This document shows positions 8,339 to 15,324 of a stretch of 64,000 nt of DNA, piece after piece. Both the position numbers and the translations under genes were made by a program. Location of the stretch: NCBI RefSeq assembly GCF_900148495.1, contig NZ_FTRU01000008.1:1364001-1428000 (forward strand). The letters are read 5' to 3'. The stretch's first letter is position 1; each line of letters opens with the position of its first letter. The stretch comes from Negativibacillus massiliensis (GTDB lineage: Bacteria; Bacillota; Clostridia; Oscillospirales; Ruminococcaceae). The notes beneath the pieces were generated by a model. That model ran no database searches, was not told the origin of the DNA, and was given only the letters and a program-made list of their open reading frames with translations.

Positions 8339-8875
8339 TCAGCGCAGAGAAAGGACCATGCAATCGGCATCGATCCATTTGTCATTGATCTTCAAAAATC
8401 CCGGGAAGGTTCCGTACTTTTGGAAACCAAATTTCTCATACAGGTGGATGGCAGCTGCATTATCACTGCGGACTTCAAGCGAGATAAGTTCCACCTTCGC
8501 CTGATTTTTTGCAAAGTCAATTAACCGCTGCATCAGCATAGTTGCAATTCCTTGTCCCCACATGGATTTTTCCACCGATATTCCGATTTCCCCGCGGTGA
8601 GATAGCCGCGGCTTTTGAGAGGCTGCAAAGTTTGCTGTACCGACAATTTTTCCATCAGCTTTGGCAACCAGAAAAATTTCTTTCTGAGAATCATATAAGC
8701 CTTTGAGGAAGTCCGCTTCCTGCTCCACACTGGCTCCGACTCCTTCTGCACCATAGGTCAGGTTATCGGTCTGTGCCCCGATTGTCTTTGTAAATTCCAG
8801 AAGTTCTGCCGCATCTTCCGGACGCGCCCGCTCAACGATAACATGATTGATGATAGCATGGTTTTGATTGTCCAT
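8339..8875 (-). CDS. GNAT-family N-acetyltransferase
   Basis: This acetyltransferase of about 178 aa has GNAT motif A in the region GEIGISVEKSMWGQGIATMLMQ, where the acetyl-CoA pyrophosphate loop is normally Q/RxxGxG/A and here reads GQGIAT, followed by ISLEVRSDNAAAIHLYEKFGFQ. The substrate is unknown. The open frame extends into sigG, so the start must lie near 8875 (ATG, with GGGAGG 12 nt upstream) or 8911. It sits 57 bp after sigG in the same direction, so read-through from the forespore sigma gene is possible. Confidence 0.85.
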   Translation of the reverse strand: MDNQNHAIINHVIVERARPEDAAELLEFTKTIGAQTDNLTYGAEGVGASVEQEADFLKGLYDSQKEIFLVAKADGKIVGTANFAASQKPRLSHRGEIGISVEKSMWGQGIATMLMQRLIDFAKNQAKVELISLEVRSDNAAAIHLYEKFGFQKYGTFPGFLKINDKWIDADCMVLSLR

Positions 8876-8931
8876 CCCTTTTTGTCGCCTCCCCGATGTT
8901 TTTTGTATCATATCACCCTTAAAAGCGGCTG

Positions 8932-9711
8932 TCAATCCTCCCGCATCTGACCTTTGATCCGTTCCAGCGCACTCTTTTCCAAACGTGACACCTGTGCCTG
9001 AGAAATACCGATCTCCTGTGCCACTTCGGTCTGGGTTCTTCCTGCCAAAAAGCGCAAGGTCAGAATCTTCTTTTCCCTCTCTCCCAGAGAGCGGATGGCA
9101 TCGCGCAGACTGATTTCTTCCAGCCAATCCCTATCGTCATTGGAATCTCCCACCTGATCCATCACAAAAATGGTATCTCCCCCATCTGAATAGACCGGCT
9201 CATATAAAGAAACAGGGTCTACCACCGATTCCAGCGCCAGTACGACCTCTTCTTTTTTGCACTCAAGTTTTTTTGCAATCTCCTCGATGGTCGGTTCTCT
9301 GCCAAACTCGTGGATAAAGTTTTCCTTTGCCTGCATCGCCCGATAAGCCATATCCCGCATCGAACGACTGACGCGGATTGCATTGTTATCCCGCAAAAAG
9401 CGGCGGATTTCTCCCACAATCATCGGTACGCCATAGGTGGAAAACCGAACATCCAGCTCCGGATTAAAATTGTCGATTGCCTTCATCAGACCGATGCAAC
9501 CGACCTGAAACAGGTCATCAGGATTTTCGCCGCGGTTGGAAAATTTCTGCACCACACTGAGCACCAGCCGCAGGTTGCCGGAAATCAATTCTTCCCTTGC
9601 CTGTTTGTCCCCCTGACGGCTTTTTTTGAGAAGTTCAATCTTTTCTTTTTCTTTCAAGACCGGCAGTTTTGAGGTATTGACGCCGCAGATTTCCACTTTA
9701 TTGCAGTACAC
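8932..9711 (-). CDS. sigG: RNA polymerase sporulation sigma factor SigG
   Basis: This 259-aa sigma-70 factor directs late forespore transcription. It matches Bacillus SigG almost throughout: NKVEICGVNTSKLPVLK at the N-terminus, region 2 (GNLRLVLSV, DDLFQVGCIGLMKAIDNF, MIVGEIRRFLRDNN), region 3, and region 4 with TEVAQEIGISQAQVSRLEKSAL as the -35 helix-turn-helix. I chose the GTG at 9711, not the ATG at 9726, because it gives an N-terminus aligning residue for residue with the 260-aa Bacillus protein and sits after GGGAAG. It is not next to spoIIGA-sigE, unlike in Bacillus. A forespore-type promoter lies upstream at 9742-9770. Confidence 0.95.
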   Translation of the reverse strand: MYCNKVEICGVNTSKLPVLKEKEKIELLKKSRQGDKQAREELISGNLRLVLSVVQKFSNRGENPDDLFQVGCIGLMKAIDNFNPELDVRFSTYGVPMIVGEIRRFLRDNNAIRVSRSMRDMAYRAMQAKENFIHEFGREPTIEEIAKKLECKKEEVVLALESVVDPVSLYEPVYSDGGDTIFVMDQVGDSNDDRDWLEEISLRDAIRSLGEREKKILTLRFLAGRTQTEVAQEIGISQAQVSRLEKSALERIKGQMRED

Positions 9712-9741
9712 ATATCCACTTCCCATCTATTTTTCTAAGAC

Positions 9742-9770
9742 TAGTCTGGGAAGCTTTTTGTAGTTTATAC
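9742..9770 (-). promoter_or_regulatory. Candidate SigF/SigG-type promoter of sigG
   Basis: On the minus strand GTATA (9766-9770) is followed after 17 bp by CAGACTA (9742-9748), close to the forespore consensus GYATA / CATNNTA. The spacing and the position before sigG support the assignment; no sigma-A promoter was seen instead. Confidence 0.5.
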
Positions 9771-9860
9771 CTGTAAAAAATTGGAGTGCATCGCTATCTA
9801 TCCGTTCACATTTTATAAAATCATTACCTTCTTCTGTCCAGTATTTTACATAGAATTTCG

Positions 9861-9889
9861 TTGTATTTTGCTTCGTAAAGATTTATACT
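9861..9889 (+). promoter_or_regulatory. Sigma-A type promoter of pfk
   Basis: TTGTAT (9861-9866), 17-bp spacer, TATACT (9884-9889), followed by the phosphofructokinase gene at 9945. Confidence 0.6.
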
Positions 9890-9944
9890 AGAATTATGAG
9901 CAATCAAACGTTTTATGCGTTTTTCAGAAACAGGAGGTAATGTT

Positions 9945-11024
9945 ATGAAAATAGGAATGCTGACAAGCGGAGGCGACTGCCAGGGACTGAACTCTGCGCT
10001 GCGCGGTGTTGCCAAATCGCTTTATTTCCGCTTTGGAAAAGATGTTGAAATCTATGGCATTCGCGATGGTTATCGCGGTCTGATCGAGGGTGACCTGAAA
10101 AAAATGTCCCCTTCCGATTTTTCTGGAATCCTGACACTGGGCGGAACCATCTTGGGAACTTCCCGTCAGTCCTTTAAAACAATGTGCACCCCAATGGAAG
10201 AATATAATGGTAAAACCAAGCTGGACAAAATGCTGGAAACCTATAAAAAGTACAAGCTGGATGCGTTGGTTATTCTGGGTGGAAACGGCACCCACAAAAC
10301 AGCCAATCTCCTTGCACAAAACGGAGTCAACGTTGTCAGCCTTCCAAAAACCATCGACAACGACCTGTGGGGAACTGACATGACCTTTGGCTTCCAGAGC
10401 GCTGTTGATATTGCAACCAATGTCATCGACTGTATCCATTCCACCGCATCCTCTCATGGTCGTGTCTTTATCGTTGAGGTAATGGGTCACAAGGTTGGCT
10501 GGCTGACCCTTTATGCCGGCATCTCCGGCGGTGCGGATGTAATATTGATTCCTGAGATTCCATACGATGTAGATAAGGTCTGTGATGTTTTGAAGGCACG
10601 TAAGAAAAACGGAAAGCCGTTCTCCATCCTTGCTGTTGCAGAAGGAGCACTTTCGAAGGAAGAGGCAAAACTTTCCAAGAAAGAGTTTAAAGCTGCCCGC
10701 GCCAGCATGAAAGAGCCTTCCATCTCCTACCGCTTAGCTAACGAAATTGCTGAGCGCACCGGACAGGAAATCCGCGTCACCCTTCCAGGACATTTCCAGC
10801 GCGGCGGCTCTCCATGTGCTTATGACCGCATGCTGACCACCCGCTTTGGAACTGCTGCCGCTGACCTGATTGCAAACAAACAGTTTGGTTACATGGTTGC
10901 ATTGCGCGACAACAAGGTAGTTCCAGTACCGCTGAGTGAGGTTGCCGGCAAGCTCAAGACTGTTTCCCCTGACTGCGAAGAGGTTTTGTCCGCAAAAGCA
11001 ATGGGAATTTCGATGGGCATCTAA
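9945..11024 (+). CDS. pfkA: 6-phosphofructokinase (ATP-type, group III motif pattern)
   Basis: This 359-aa enzyme phosphorylates fructose 6-phosphate in glycolysis. Family motifs are IGMLTSGGDCQGLNSALRG (phosphoryl donor site), YGIRDGYRGL, GGNGTHKTA, PKTIDNDLWGTD with the catalytic Asp, EVMGHKVGWL, and FQRGGSPCAYDR. The donor loop has Gly in GGNGT, as in ATP enzymes (PPi enzymes have Asp), while PKTIDND carries the Lys typical of PPi and mixed group III enzymes. I infer ATP use, but this needs an assay. The start is the ATG at 9945 after AGGAGG; an in-frame upstream ATG at 9915 lacks a ribosome binding site. It is monocistronic with a strong terminator. Confidence 0.93.
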   Translation: MKIGMLTSGGDCQGLNSALRGVAKSLYFRFGKDVEIYGIRDGYRGLIEGDLKKMSPSDFSGILTLGGTILGTSRQSFKTMCTPMEEYNGKTKLDKMLETYKKYKLDALVILGGNGTHKTANLLAQNGVNVVSLPKTIDNDLWGTDMTFGFQSAVDIATNVIDCIHSTASSHGRVFIVEVMGHKVGWLTLYAGISGGADVILIPEIPYDVDKVCDVLKARKKNGKPFSILAVAEGALSKEEAKLSKKEFKAARASMKEPSISYRLANEIAERTGQEIRVTLPGHFQRGGSPCAYDRMLTTRFGTAAADLIANKQFGYMVALRDNKVVPVPLSEVAGKLKTVSPDCEEVLSAKAMGISMGI

Positions 11025-11037
11025 TCATCCCATTATG

Positions 11038-11072
11038 GCAGAGCATGATTTTACATGCTCTGCTTTTCTTTT
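11038..11072 (+). terminator. Terminator of pfk
   Basis: A 10-bp stem GCAGAGCATG/CATGCTCTGC is followed by TTTTCTTTTT. Confidence 0.9.
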
Positions 11073-11077
11073 TCCTC

Positions 11078-11118
11078 TTGACAAATACAGCTTTTTTATT
11101 TAAAATGAACATTGTTCA
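11078..11118 (+). promoter_or_regulatory. Promoter and TetR operator (site 1)
   Basis: TTGACA (11078-11083), 17-bp spacer, TAAAAT (11101-11106). The -10 runs into the 13-bp palindrome TGAACATTGTTCA at 11106-11118, which is repeated with one base change at 11740-11752. This placement suits autorepression by the TetR protein encoded next. Confidence 0.75.
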
Positions 11119-11134
11119 GATTGGAGGAATCAGG

Positions 11135-11698
11135 ATGAATACCGTTGTCACATCCAAAGAAATCATTTTGGAGGCAAGCAAAAAGCTCATTCGGGAAGAA
11201 GGATTAAATTCGATCAATATTCGCTCGGTTGCTTCTGCCTGTGGGGTATCGGTGGGCTCGATCTACAACTATTTTGATTCCAAATCAGAACTGGTCGCCG
11301 CTACGGTCGAAAGTATCTGGAGCGAGATTTTCCACAATTCCGGTCGGCCGTTCGTGTGCTGCTCTTTTGTGGAATATATCGAGTGGCTGTTCGAAAATCT
11401 CAAAAAGGGCTATCAAAAGTATCCTGGATTTTTTGCGCTGCATTCGATGAACTTTTCTCAGGAAGAAAAGCCAAGAGGTCAGCAGCTGATGCAAAATTCC
11501 TGGCAGGCAATCCTGCAAAATATGCTGCTTGTTCTGCAAAAGGATGTTCTGGTAAAACCAGATGCCTTTGATATAAGCTTTTCTCCCGAGAAGTTTGTGG
11601 ATTTCATTTTTTCTCATTTAATTGCTGCACTAGTGCGCGGTGATTTTGACAGTTCCACCCTTGTGGAGATGATTCGACGCAGCATTTATCTTTCCTAA
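11135..11698 (+). CDS. TetR-family transcriptional regulator
   Basis: This 187-aa protein has a typical TetR DNA-binding domain: SKEIILEASKKLIREEGLNSINIRSVASACGVSVGSIYNYFDSKSELVAATVE read in parts, with the helix-turn-helix at about residues 28-48. The C-terminal ligand domain is not assignable. The ATG at 11135 follows GGAGG by 7 nt; upstream in-frame codons lie within the operator region. The palindrome TGAACAWTGTTCA before this gene and before the next gene suggests one regulon covering 11135-12912. Confidence 0.9.
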   Translation: MNTVVTSKEIILEASKKLIREEGLNSINIRSVASACGVSVGSIYNYFDSKSELVAATVESIWSEIFHNSGRPFVCCSFVEYIEWLFENLKKGYQKYPGFFALHSMNFSQEEKPRGQQLMQNSWQAILQNMLLVLQKDVLVKPDAFDISFSPEKFVDFIFSHLIAALVRGDFDSSTLVEMIRRSIYLS

Positions 11699-11726
11699 AA
11701 ATCATCCCGAAAATGGGATGATTTTT
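11697..11726 (+). terminator. Terminator between tetR and the membrane genes
   Basis: The stem AAAATCATCCC/GGGATGATTTTT overlaps the tetR stop codon and is followed by T residues. Confidence 0.8.
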
Positions 11727-11734
11727 CTAGAACT

Positions 11735-11752
11735 TAAAATGAACAATGTTCA
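11735..11752 (+). promoter_or_regulatory. TetR operator (site 2) with -10 element
   Basis: TAAAAT (11735-11740) runs into the palindrome TGAACAATGTTCA (11740-11752), the same arrangement as upstream of tetR. No clear -35 was found 17 bp upstream. Confidence 0.7.
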
Positions 11753-11768
11753 GAAAAGGAGTGATTTC

Positions 11769-12212
11769 ATGAAAGTATCCAAAAGGGTTTTGCTGTTCCT
11801 AGCAGGAATCGTCTGGACAGCGGCTGGATTTAACGTGCTTCGAATTGGGGTACTTGCCTATCCGCCCTATCTGTCGATACTCAATTTTCTGTTATCTCTG
11901 GTAGTGTTTGCACTTTTTTGGCAGTTTGTCTTTGGAAAGCTGGTCAAAAAACACACAGCCAGAATCCTCAGTTATCCTGACATTCCCCACTTTTTCCTAA
12001 AATTCTTTGACCGAAAAGCCTTCTTTATCATGGCTTTTATGATTGGCGGTGGGATTGCCCTTCGTCTGTCCGGCATTGCTCCGGAACAGTTTATCGCTGT
12101 CTTTTATTCTGGTCTTGGGTCGTCCCTGTTTCTGGCAGGTATTTTGTTTTGGTTTAACTGTCAAAACTACCATACTCTCCTGAAAGCACAACAGGAAAAA
12201 TCCAACTCTTAA
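11769..12212 (+). CDS. Small integral membrane protein of unknown function, TetR-controlled
   Basis: This 147-aa protein has four predicted membrane segments (about residues 7-25, 33-55, 80-98 and 105-128). I do not recognise a family. Arg and Lys cluster after the second segment (KLVKKHTARIL). The ATG at 11769 follows AAAGGAG by about 8 nt. It is 17 bp after operator site 2 and 19 bp before the next membrane gene, so the pair is probably one transcript repressed by the TetR protein. A role in efflux or membrane stress would be a guess. Confidence 0.75.
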   Translation: MKVSKRVLLFLAGIVWTAAGFNVLRIGVLAYPPYLSILNFLLSLVVFALFWQFVFGKLVKKHTARILSYPDIPHFFLKFFDRKAFFIMAFMIGGGIALRLSGIAPEQFIAVFYSGLGSSLFLAGILFWFNCQNYHTLLKAQQEKSNS

Positions 12213-12231
12213 ATCAGAAAGGATGAATTTT

Positions 12232-12912
12232 ATGCAGGCAATTGCAGAAACCGTATTTGACATTATCTATTTGACTCTGGTCATCACTGTTGGTATCCAG
12301 ATGATTTTAAAAAGTCATGGAAACAAACAGTATAAATTGTTCGGCATCATGGCAGTAACTTTGGGAGCTGGTGACGCCTTCCACCTGATTCCGCGTGCAC
12401 TGGCACTTTGCACCACCGGTCTGGATTCCTTTACTGCGGCTTTGGGAATCGGAAAATGGATCACCTCCATCACTATGACCATCTTTTATGTCCTGCTGTA
12501 TTATGTATGGCGAATTCGATATAAGATTCAGGGCAACAACACTATCACCTGGATTGTTTACCTGCTTGCTGCTGCAAGAATCGTGCTGTGCATGTTCCCA
12601 CAAAATGCATGGACACAGGCAGACGCTCCGCTTTCCTGGGGCATTTATCGCAATATTCCGTTTGCCCTGTTGGGACTGCTCATCATCATTTTGTTTTACC
12701 GAAGCGCAAAGCAGAGCAAAGACCGCGCTTTTGCCTGGATGTGGCTTTCCATTGTACTCAGTTTTGGATTCTACATCCCTGTGGTACTCTGGGCAGACAG
12801 CATCCCATTAATTGGTATGCTGATGATTCCAAAAACCTGTGCCTATGTCTGGGCTGTTTTGATGGGATATTTCGATATGCGCCGTCGTAATCGAAAAGTC
12901 ACCTCCCTCTAA
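12232..12912 (+). CDS. Seven-helix membrane protein of unknown function
   Basis: This 226-aa polytopic protein has about seven hydrophobic helices and short loops; polar features inside the membrane part include GAGDAFHLIPRAL near residue 45 and an ALPIL-like region near the end with MGYFDMRRRNRK as cytoplasmic tail. I do not recognise the family. The start is ATG 12232, 10 nt after AAAGGA; the in-frame ATG at 12223 touches the ribosome binding site. It follows the 147-aa membrane protein by 19 bp and is followed by a strong terminator, so it is the last gene of the TetR-linked unit. Confidence 0.75.
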   Translation: MQAIAETVFDIIYLTLVITVGIQMILKSHGNKQYKLFGIMAVTLGAGDAFHLIPRALALCTTGLDSFTAALGIGKWITSITMTIFYVLLYYVWRIRYKIQGNNTITWIVYLLAAARIVLCMFPQNAWTQADAPLSWGIYRNIPFALLGLLIIILFYRSAKQSKDRAFAWMWLSIVLSFGFYIPVVLWADSIPLIGMLMIPKTCAYVWAVLMGYFDMRRRNRKVTSL

Positions 12913-12945
12913 TCTCAAAATCCTGTTAAAATTCCATACAACTGC

Positions 12946-12985
12946 AACAATAGGAAGACTTGTCTGTTCAAGTCTTCCTATTGTT
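12946..12985. terminator. Bidirectional intrinsic terminator
   Basis: A perfect stem of at least 15 bp (12948-12962 with 12969-12983) lies between convergent genes, with A and T flanks. Confidence 0.9.
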
Positions 12986-13486
12986 TTACAGCACTTTTTC
13001 CATCAGTGCAACAGTATAGTCACCCTGATCTTTTTCTTCTCCGGTTAAAACAAATCCATTCTTTTTCCAGAAATGCTCGCTCTGCGGATTGGTTTTGACA
13101 TAGGCAAGTCTTGCTGTCGAGAAGCCTTCCTGTTTGAGGTGTTTGAGCAGCTGACAGATGATTTTGCTTCCTGTCTGCTTTCCCTGCTCCTCCTTTGCAA
13201 CCATGAACAGACCAATAAACGCTGTATGTGCGTTGGGATAGGCAGCAATCAAGTCCAGCACCGCAATCAATTTTTCTTTTTCCCAGAAACCAACAAAAAA
13301 CTTATCCTGTTTTTGCTTTCCCGGGGGAAGAACGATCAGATCCTCCTCGGTGTTTTCCAGTGTCGGCTGTGTCTTCATATGTTCAAAATACAATGGATTT
13401 CCCTGATAAAGCTGATAGATTTTAGGAACATCCTTCTTACTTAATAAGCTGACCCGATAATCAGAAGACAGGTGTTCTACTTGCAC
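12986..13486 (-). CDS. GNAT-family N-acetyltransferase
   Basis: This 166-aa acetyltransferase has the beta4-beta5 and acetyl-CoA region HTAFIGLFMVAKEEQGKQTGSKIICQLL and the later segment ARLAYVKTNPQSEHFWKKNGFVLTG, typical of GNAT proteins. The substrate is unknown. The GTG start at 13486 is 6 nt after GGGAGGG. It stands alone and converges on the membrane-protein unit. Confidence 0.85.
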   Translation of the reverse strand: MQVEHLSSDYRVSLLSKKDVPKIYQLYQGNPLYFEHMKTQPTLENTEEDLIVLPPGKQKQDKFFVGFWEKEKLIAVLDLIAAYPNAHTAFIGLFMVAKEEQGKQTGSKIICQLLKHLKQEGFSTARLAYVKTNPQSEHFWKKNGFVLTGEEKDQGDYTVALMEKVL

Positions 13487-13563
13487 ACAAAACCCTCCCT
13501 TTTTTCTTTATTATCATGATAGGGATTTTAAACCGTACTGTCAATCCGCCTTTATAAAAACAA

Positions 13564-13593
13564 TTGCCTTTTATGCGCGTACAGTGTTATAAT
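13564..13593 (+). promoter_or_regulatory. Promoter of the 148-aa gene
   Basis: TTGCCT (13564-13569), 18-bp spacer, TATAAT (13588-13593), then the gene at 13620. Confidence 0.6.
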
Positions 13594-13619
13594 TTTTAAA
13601 AAAGCAAAGGAGATTTTTT

Positions 13620-14066
13620 ATGAAAGACCTTGATTCTCTCGACCTGTTTTCCTATCAATGCGGCGTTATTGATGCCTTTAACGAAGTGGTAAAAGCCGGC
13701 GTAAAGCGGATTGCTCTAAGTCATCCTGTCAGTACACGAGAAGAGGCTTTGGGCCTTGTTCCATTTTCCGAAAAAATCTGCGCACAATACGGAAACCATT
13801 TTTACTTTGATGAAAGCCCGCTGCTCACCGACCTGTTTCCAATTTCCCTCAATAAAGGAAAATTCAATATCATCTATTACCGGAAAGAGGAGGATATTCA
13901 GCTTTATCTTTCGCTGAAAGAGAAGAAAAAGCAGCTCATCGAATCCGGCAATTATCATGGACAGGCACGAAAGGAAATCGCTGTGACGTTCGGACAGCTC
14001 CTCTCCTATTCTGACGAAGCAATCGAACGTTATCTTGCCGAAAACAAAGAAAAGGAAATTGTCTGA
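13620..14066 (+). CDS. Conserved-looking cytoplasmic protein of unknown function
   Basis: This 148-aa protein is charged and soluble with no signal peptide. It opens KDLDSLDLFSYQCGVIDAFNEVVKAGVKRIALSHP and has a lysine-rich middle (LSLKEKKKQLIESG). I do not recognise it. AAAGGAG precedes the ATG and it has its own promoter. It lies immediately before the XRE repressor/ImmA protease pair, in the same direction, so it may belong to the same accessory block. Confidence 0.7.
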   Translation: MKDLDSLDLFSYQCGVIDAFNEVVKAGVKRIALSHPVSTREEALGLVPFSEKICAQYGNHFYFDESPLLTDLFPISLNKGKFNIIYYRKEEDIQLYLSLKEKKKQLIESGNYHGQARKEIAVTFGQLLSYSDEAIERYLAENKEKEIV

Positions 14067-14126
14067 TCTTTTCCCTTTTCAAACAGATTTCTCAATTTTT
14101 ACCCGTCTTTTTGTGTGATTTTGCGC

Positions 14127-14180
14127 TTGTCTTTTTTCCAAAAATCCGATATGATAAGGTCAGGGACAAAATGTATCCCT
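14127..14180 (+). promoter_or_regulatory. Promoter and candidate operator of the XRE repressor
   Basis: TTGTCT (14127-14132), 17-bp spacer, TATGAT (14150-14155), then an inverted repeat AGGGACA-N5-TATCCCT (14162-14168 and 14174-14180) just past the start point. Autorepression by the downstream regulator is inferred. Confidence 0.6.
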
Positions 14181-14214
14181 TTTTGACACTGACGATCTAA
14201 AAGGAGGTTTGATG

Positions 14215-14604
14215 ATGGATATCGTTCTGACACGAATTTTGGAATGTATGGGAAATAAGTACGGCTCCGGCAAAGATCTTGCCGATTTTCTTGGGATTTC
14301 CGGTAACGTCATCACCAACTGGAAGAATGGTTCTAACCATTCCTATTTAAAACACCTGAAAAAAATCGCTGAATTTTACAACGTTTCGGAGGATTATCTT
14401 CTTGGAAAGACCGACCGCAAACACCGTCTGCCGGCACCGGAAGATATCGAGGATTTTCTCTCTGATCCGGATCTTGTCATGTTTGCGCGCCACACCCAGA
14501 AAATTCCGGAGGAGGACCGCAAACGCATCTTAAAAAATTTCAGCGACACCATTGACATCTATCTCAAAGCAATGGGAATTGAAAACAGCGATTCCTCAAA
14601 ATAA
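14215..14604 (+). CDS. XRE/Cro-CI type repressor
   Basis: This 129-aa regulator has an N-terminal helix-turn-helix: KDLADFLGISGNVITNWKNGSNHSYLKHLKKIAEFYNVSEDYLLGKTD, the XRE pattern ending in the common SEDYLLGKTD. The C-terminal part (PEEDRKRILKNFSDTIDIYLKAMG) is helical. ATGs at 14212 and 14215 are both possible after GGAGG; 14215 has 7-nt spacing. Paired with the ImmA-type metalloprotease 62 bp downstream it resembles the ImmR-ImmA module of ICEBs1, where the protease cleaves the repressor. No integrase or other element genes are nearby. Confidence 0.88.
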   Translation: MDIVLTRILECMGNKYGSGKDLADFLGISGNVITNWKNGSNHSYLKHLKKIAEFYNVSEDYLLGKTDRKHRLPAPEDIEDFLSDPDLVMFARHTQKIPEEDRKRILKNFSDTIDIYLKAMGIENSDSSK

Positions 14605-14666
14605 CGTTTGTTTTGCAAAATCACACAAAAACTTTTGATTGAGAATTGAGAAAGCAAGGGATTTTT

Positions 14667-15278
14667 TTGCTAAATTTTGCCCGCCCCCAGCAGCTTGCCA
14701 TCAAGCTTCTGCTGCGCCAGAACATCACTTCCATCCGGACGGACCCGTTTCATCTTAATTGCAACGGCACCATTCTGGTCGATTCCATCCAGCACTATGC
14801 CAGCTGCGTTGGATTGTCGCCGGAAGATTTCATGTCGGAATCCGCCAAGGACTGCGTTGTTCTGCAAAAAGGGCCGCTCTATCTCATCCTTTACAACAAT
14901 TTTATCCTTTGCTCTGCCCGAAAACGATGGTCGGTCGCCCATGAAATCGGTCATATCTGCTGTCGACACACCAGCGATGGACCTGCAGAAGAAGCGCAGG
15001 CAAACGCCTTTGCTGCCAGTCTCCTGGTCCCTTCGATCGTAGCGGAGGAACTGGTGCGCCGCAAGGTCGTGCGTTCTCCAAAAGATCTTTGTGGGATATT
15101 CGGAATTTCGGTTCAGGCAGCAGAGCTTCGCTATCAGGAACTGTTTTGTCACCCCAAAACAGCACTGGAACAGGAGCTGCTTGACCGCTATCTTCCGGTA
15201 ATTGAGGAAGAAATTCATGGCCCCATGATCTCGATCCCTCACCGCCCCACCTTTGAGCATGCCCCCGTTATTTTATAG
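14667..15278 (+). CDS. ImmA/IrrE-family metallopeptidase
   Basis: This 203-aa putative zinc protease has the motif SVAHEIGHICC (HEXXH, with both His ligands and catalytic Glu), then EEAQANAFAASLLVP, where Glu is the third ligand, and a C-terminal GISVQAAELRYQEL segment, as in ImmA/IrrE proteins that cleave a cognate XRE repressor. The start is taken as TTG 14667, 6 nt after AAGGG; the upstream TTG at 14646 lacks a ribosome binding site. The preceding XRE gene is its likely substrate. The stimulus that activates it is unknown. Confidence 0.88.
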   Translation: MLNFARPQQLAIKLLLRQNITSIRTDPFHLNCNGTILVDSIQHYASCVGLSPEDFMSESAKDCVVLQKGPLYLILYNNFILCSARKRWSVAHEIGHICCRHTSDGPAEEAQANAFAASLLVPSIVAEELVRRKVVRSPKDLCGIFGISVQAAELRYQELFCHPKTALEQELLDRYLPVIEEEIHGPMISIPHRPTFEHAPVIL

Positions 15279-15283
15279 GCAAC

Positions 15284-15324
15284 AAAAATCCCGAAAGCAG
15301 GAAAAACTGCTCTCGGGATTTTTT
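15284..15324. terminator. Bidirectional intrinsic terminator
   Basis: The interrupted stem TCCCGA-AGCAG / CTGCT-TCGGGA lies between convergent genes with A and T tracts on its flanks. Confidence 0.85.
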
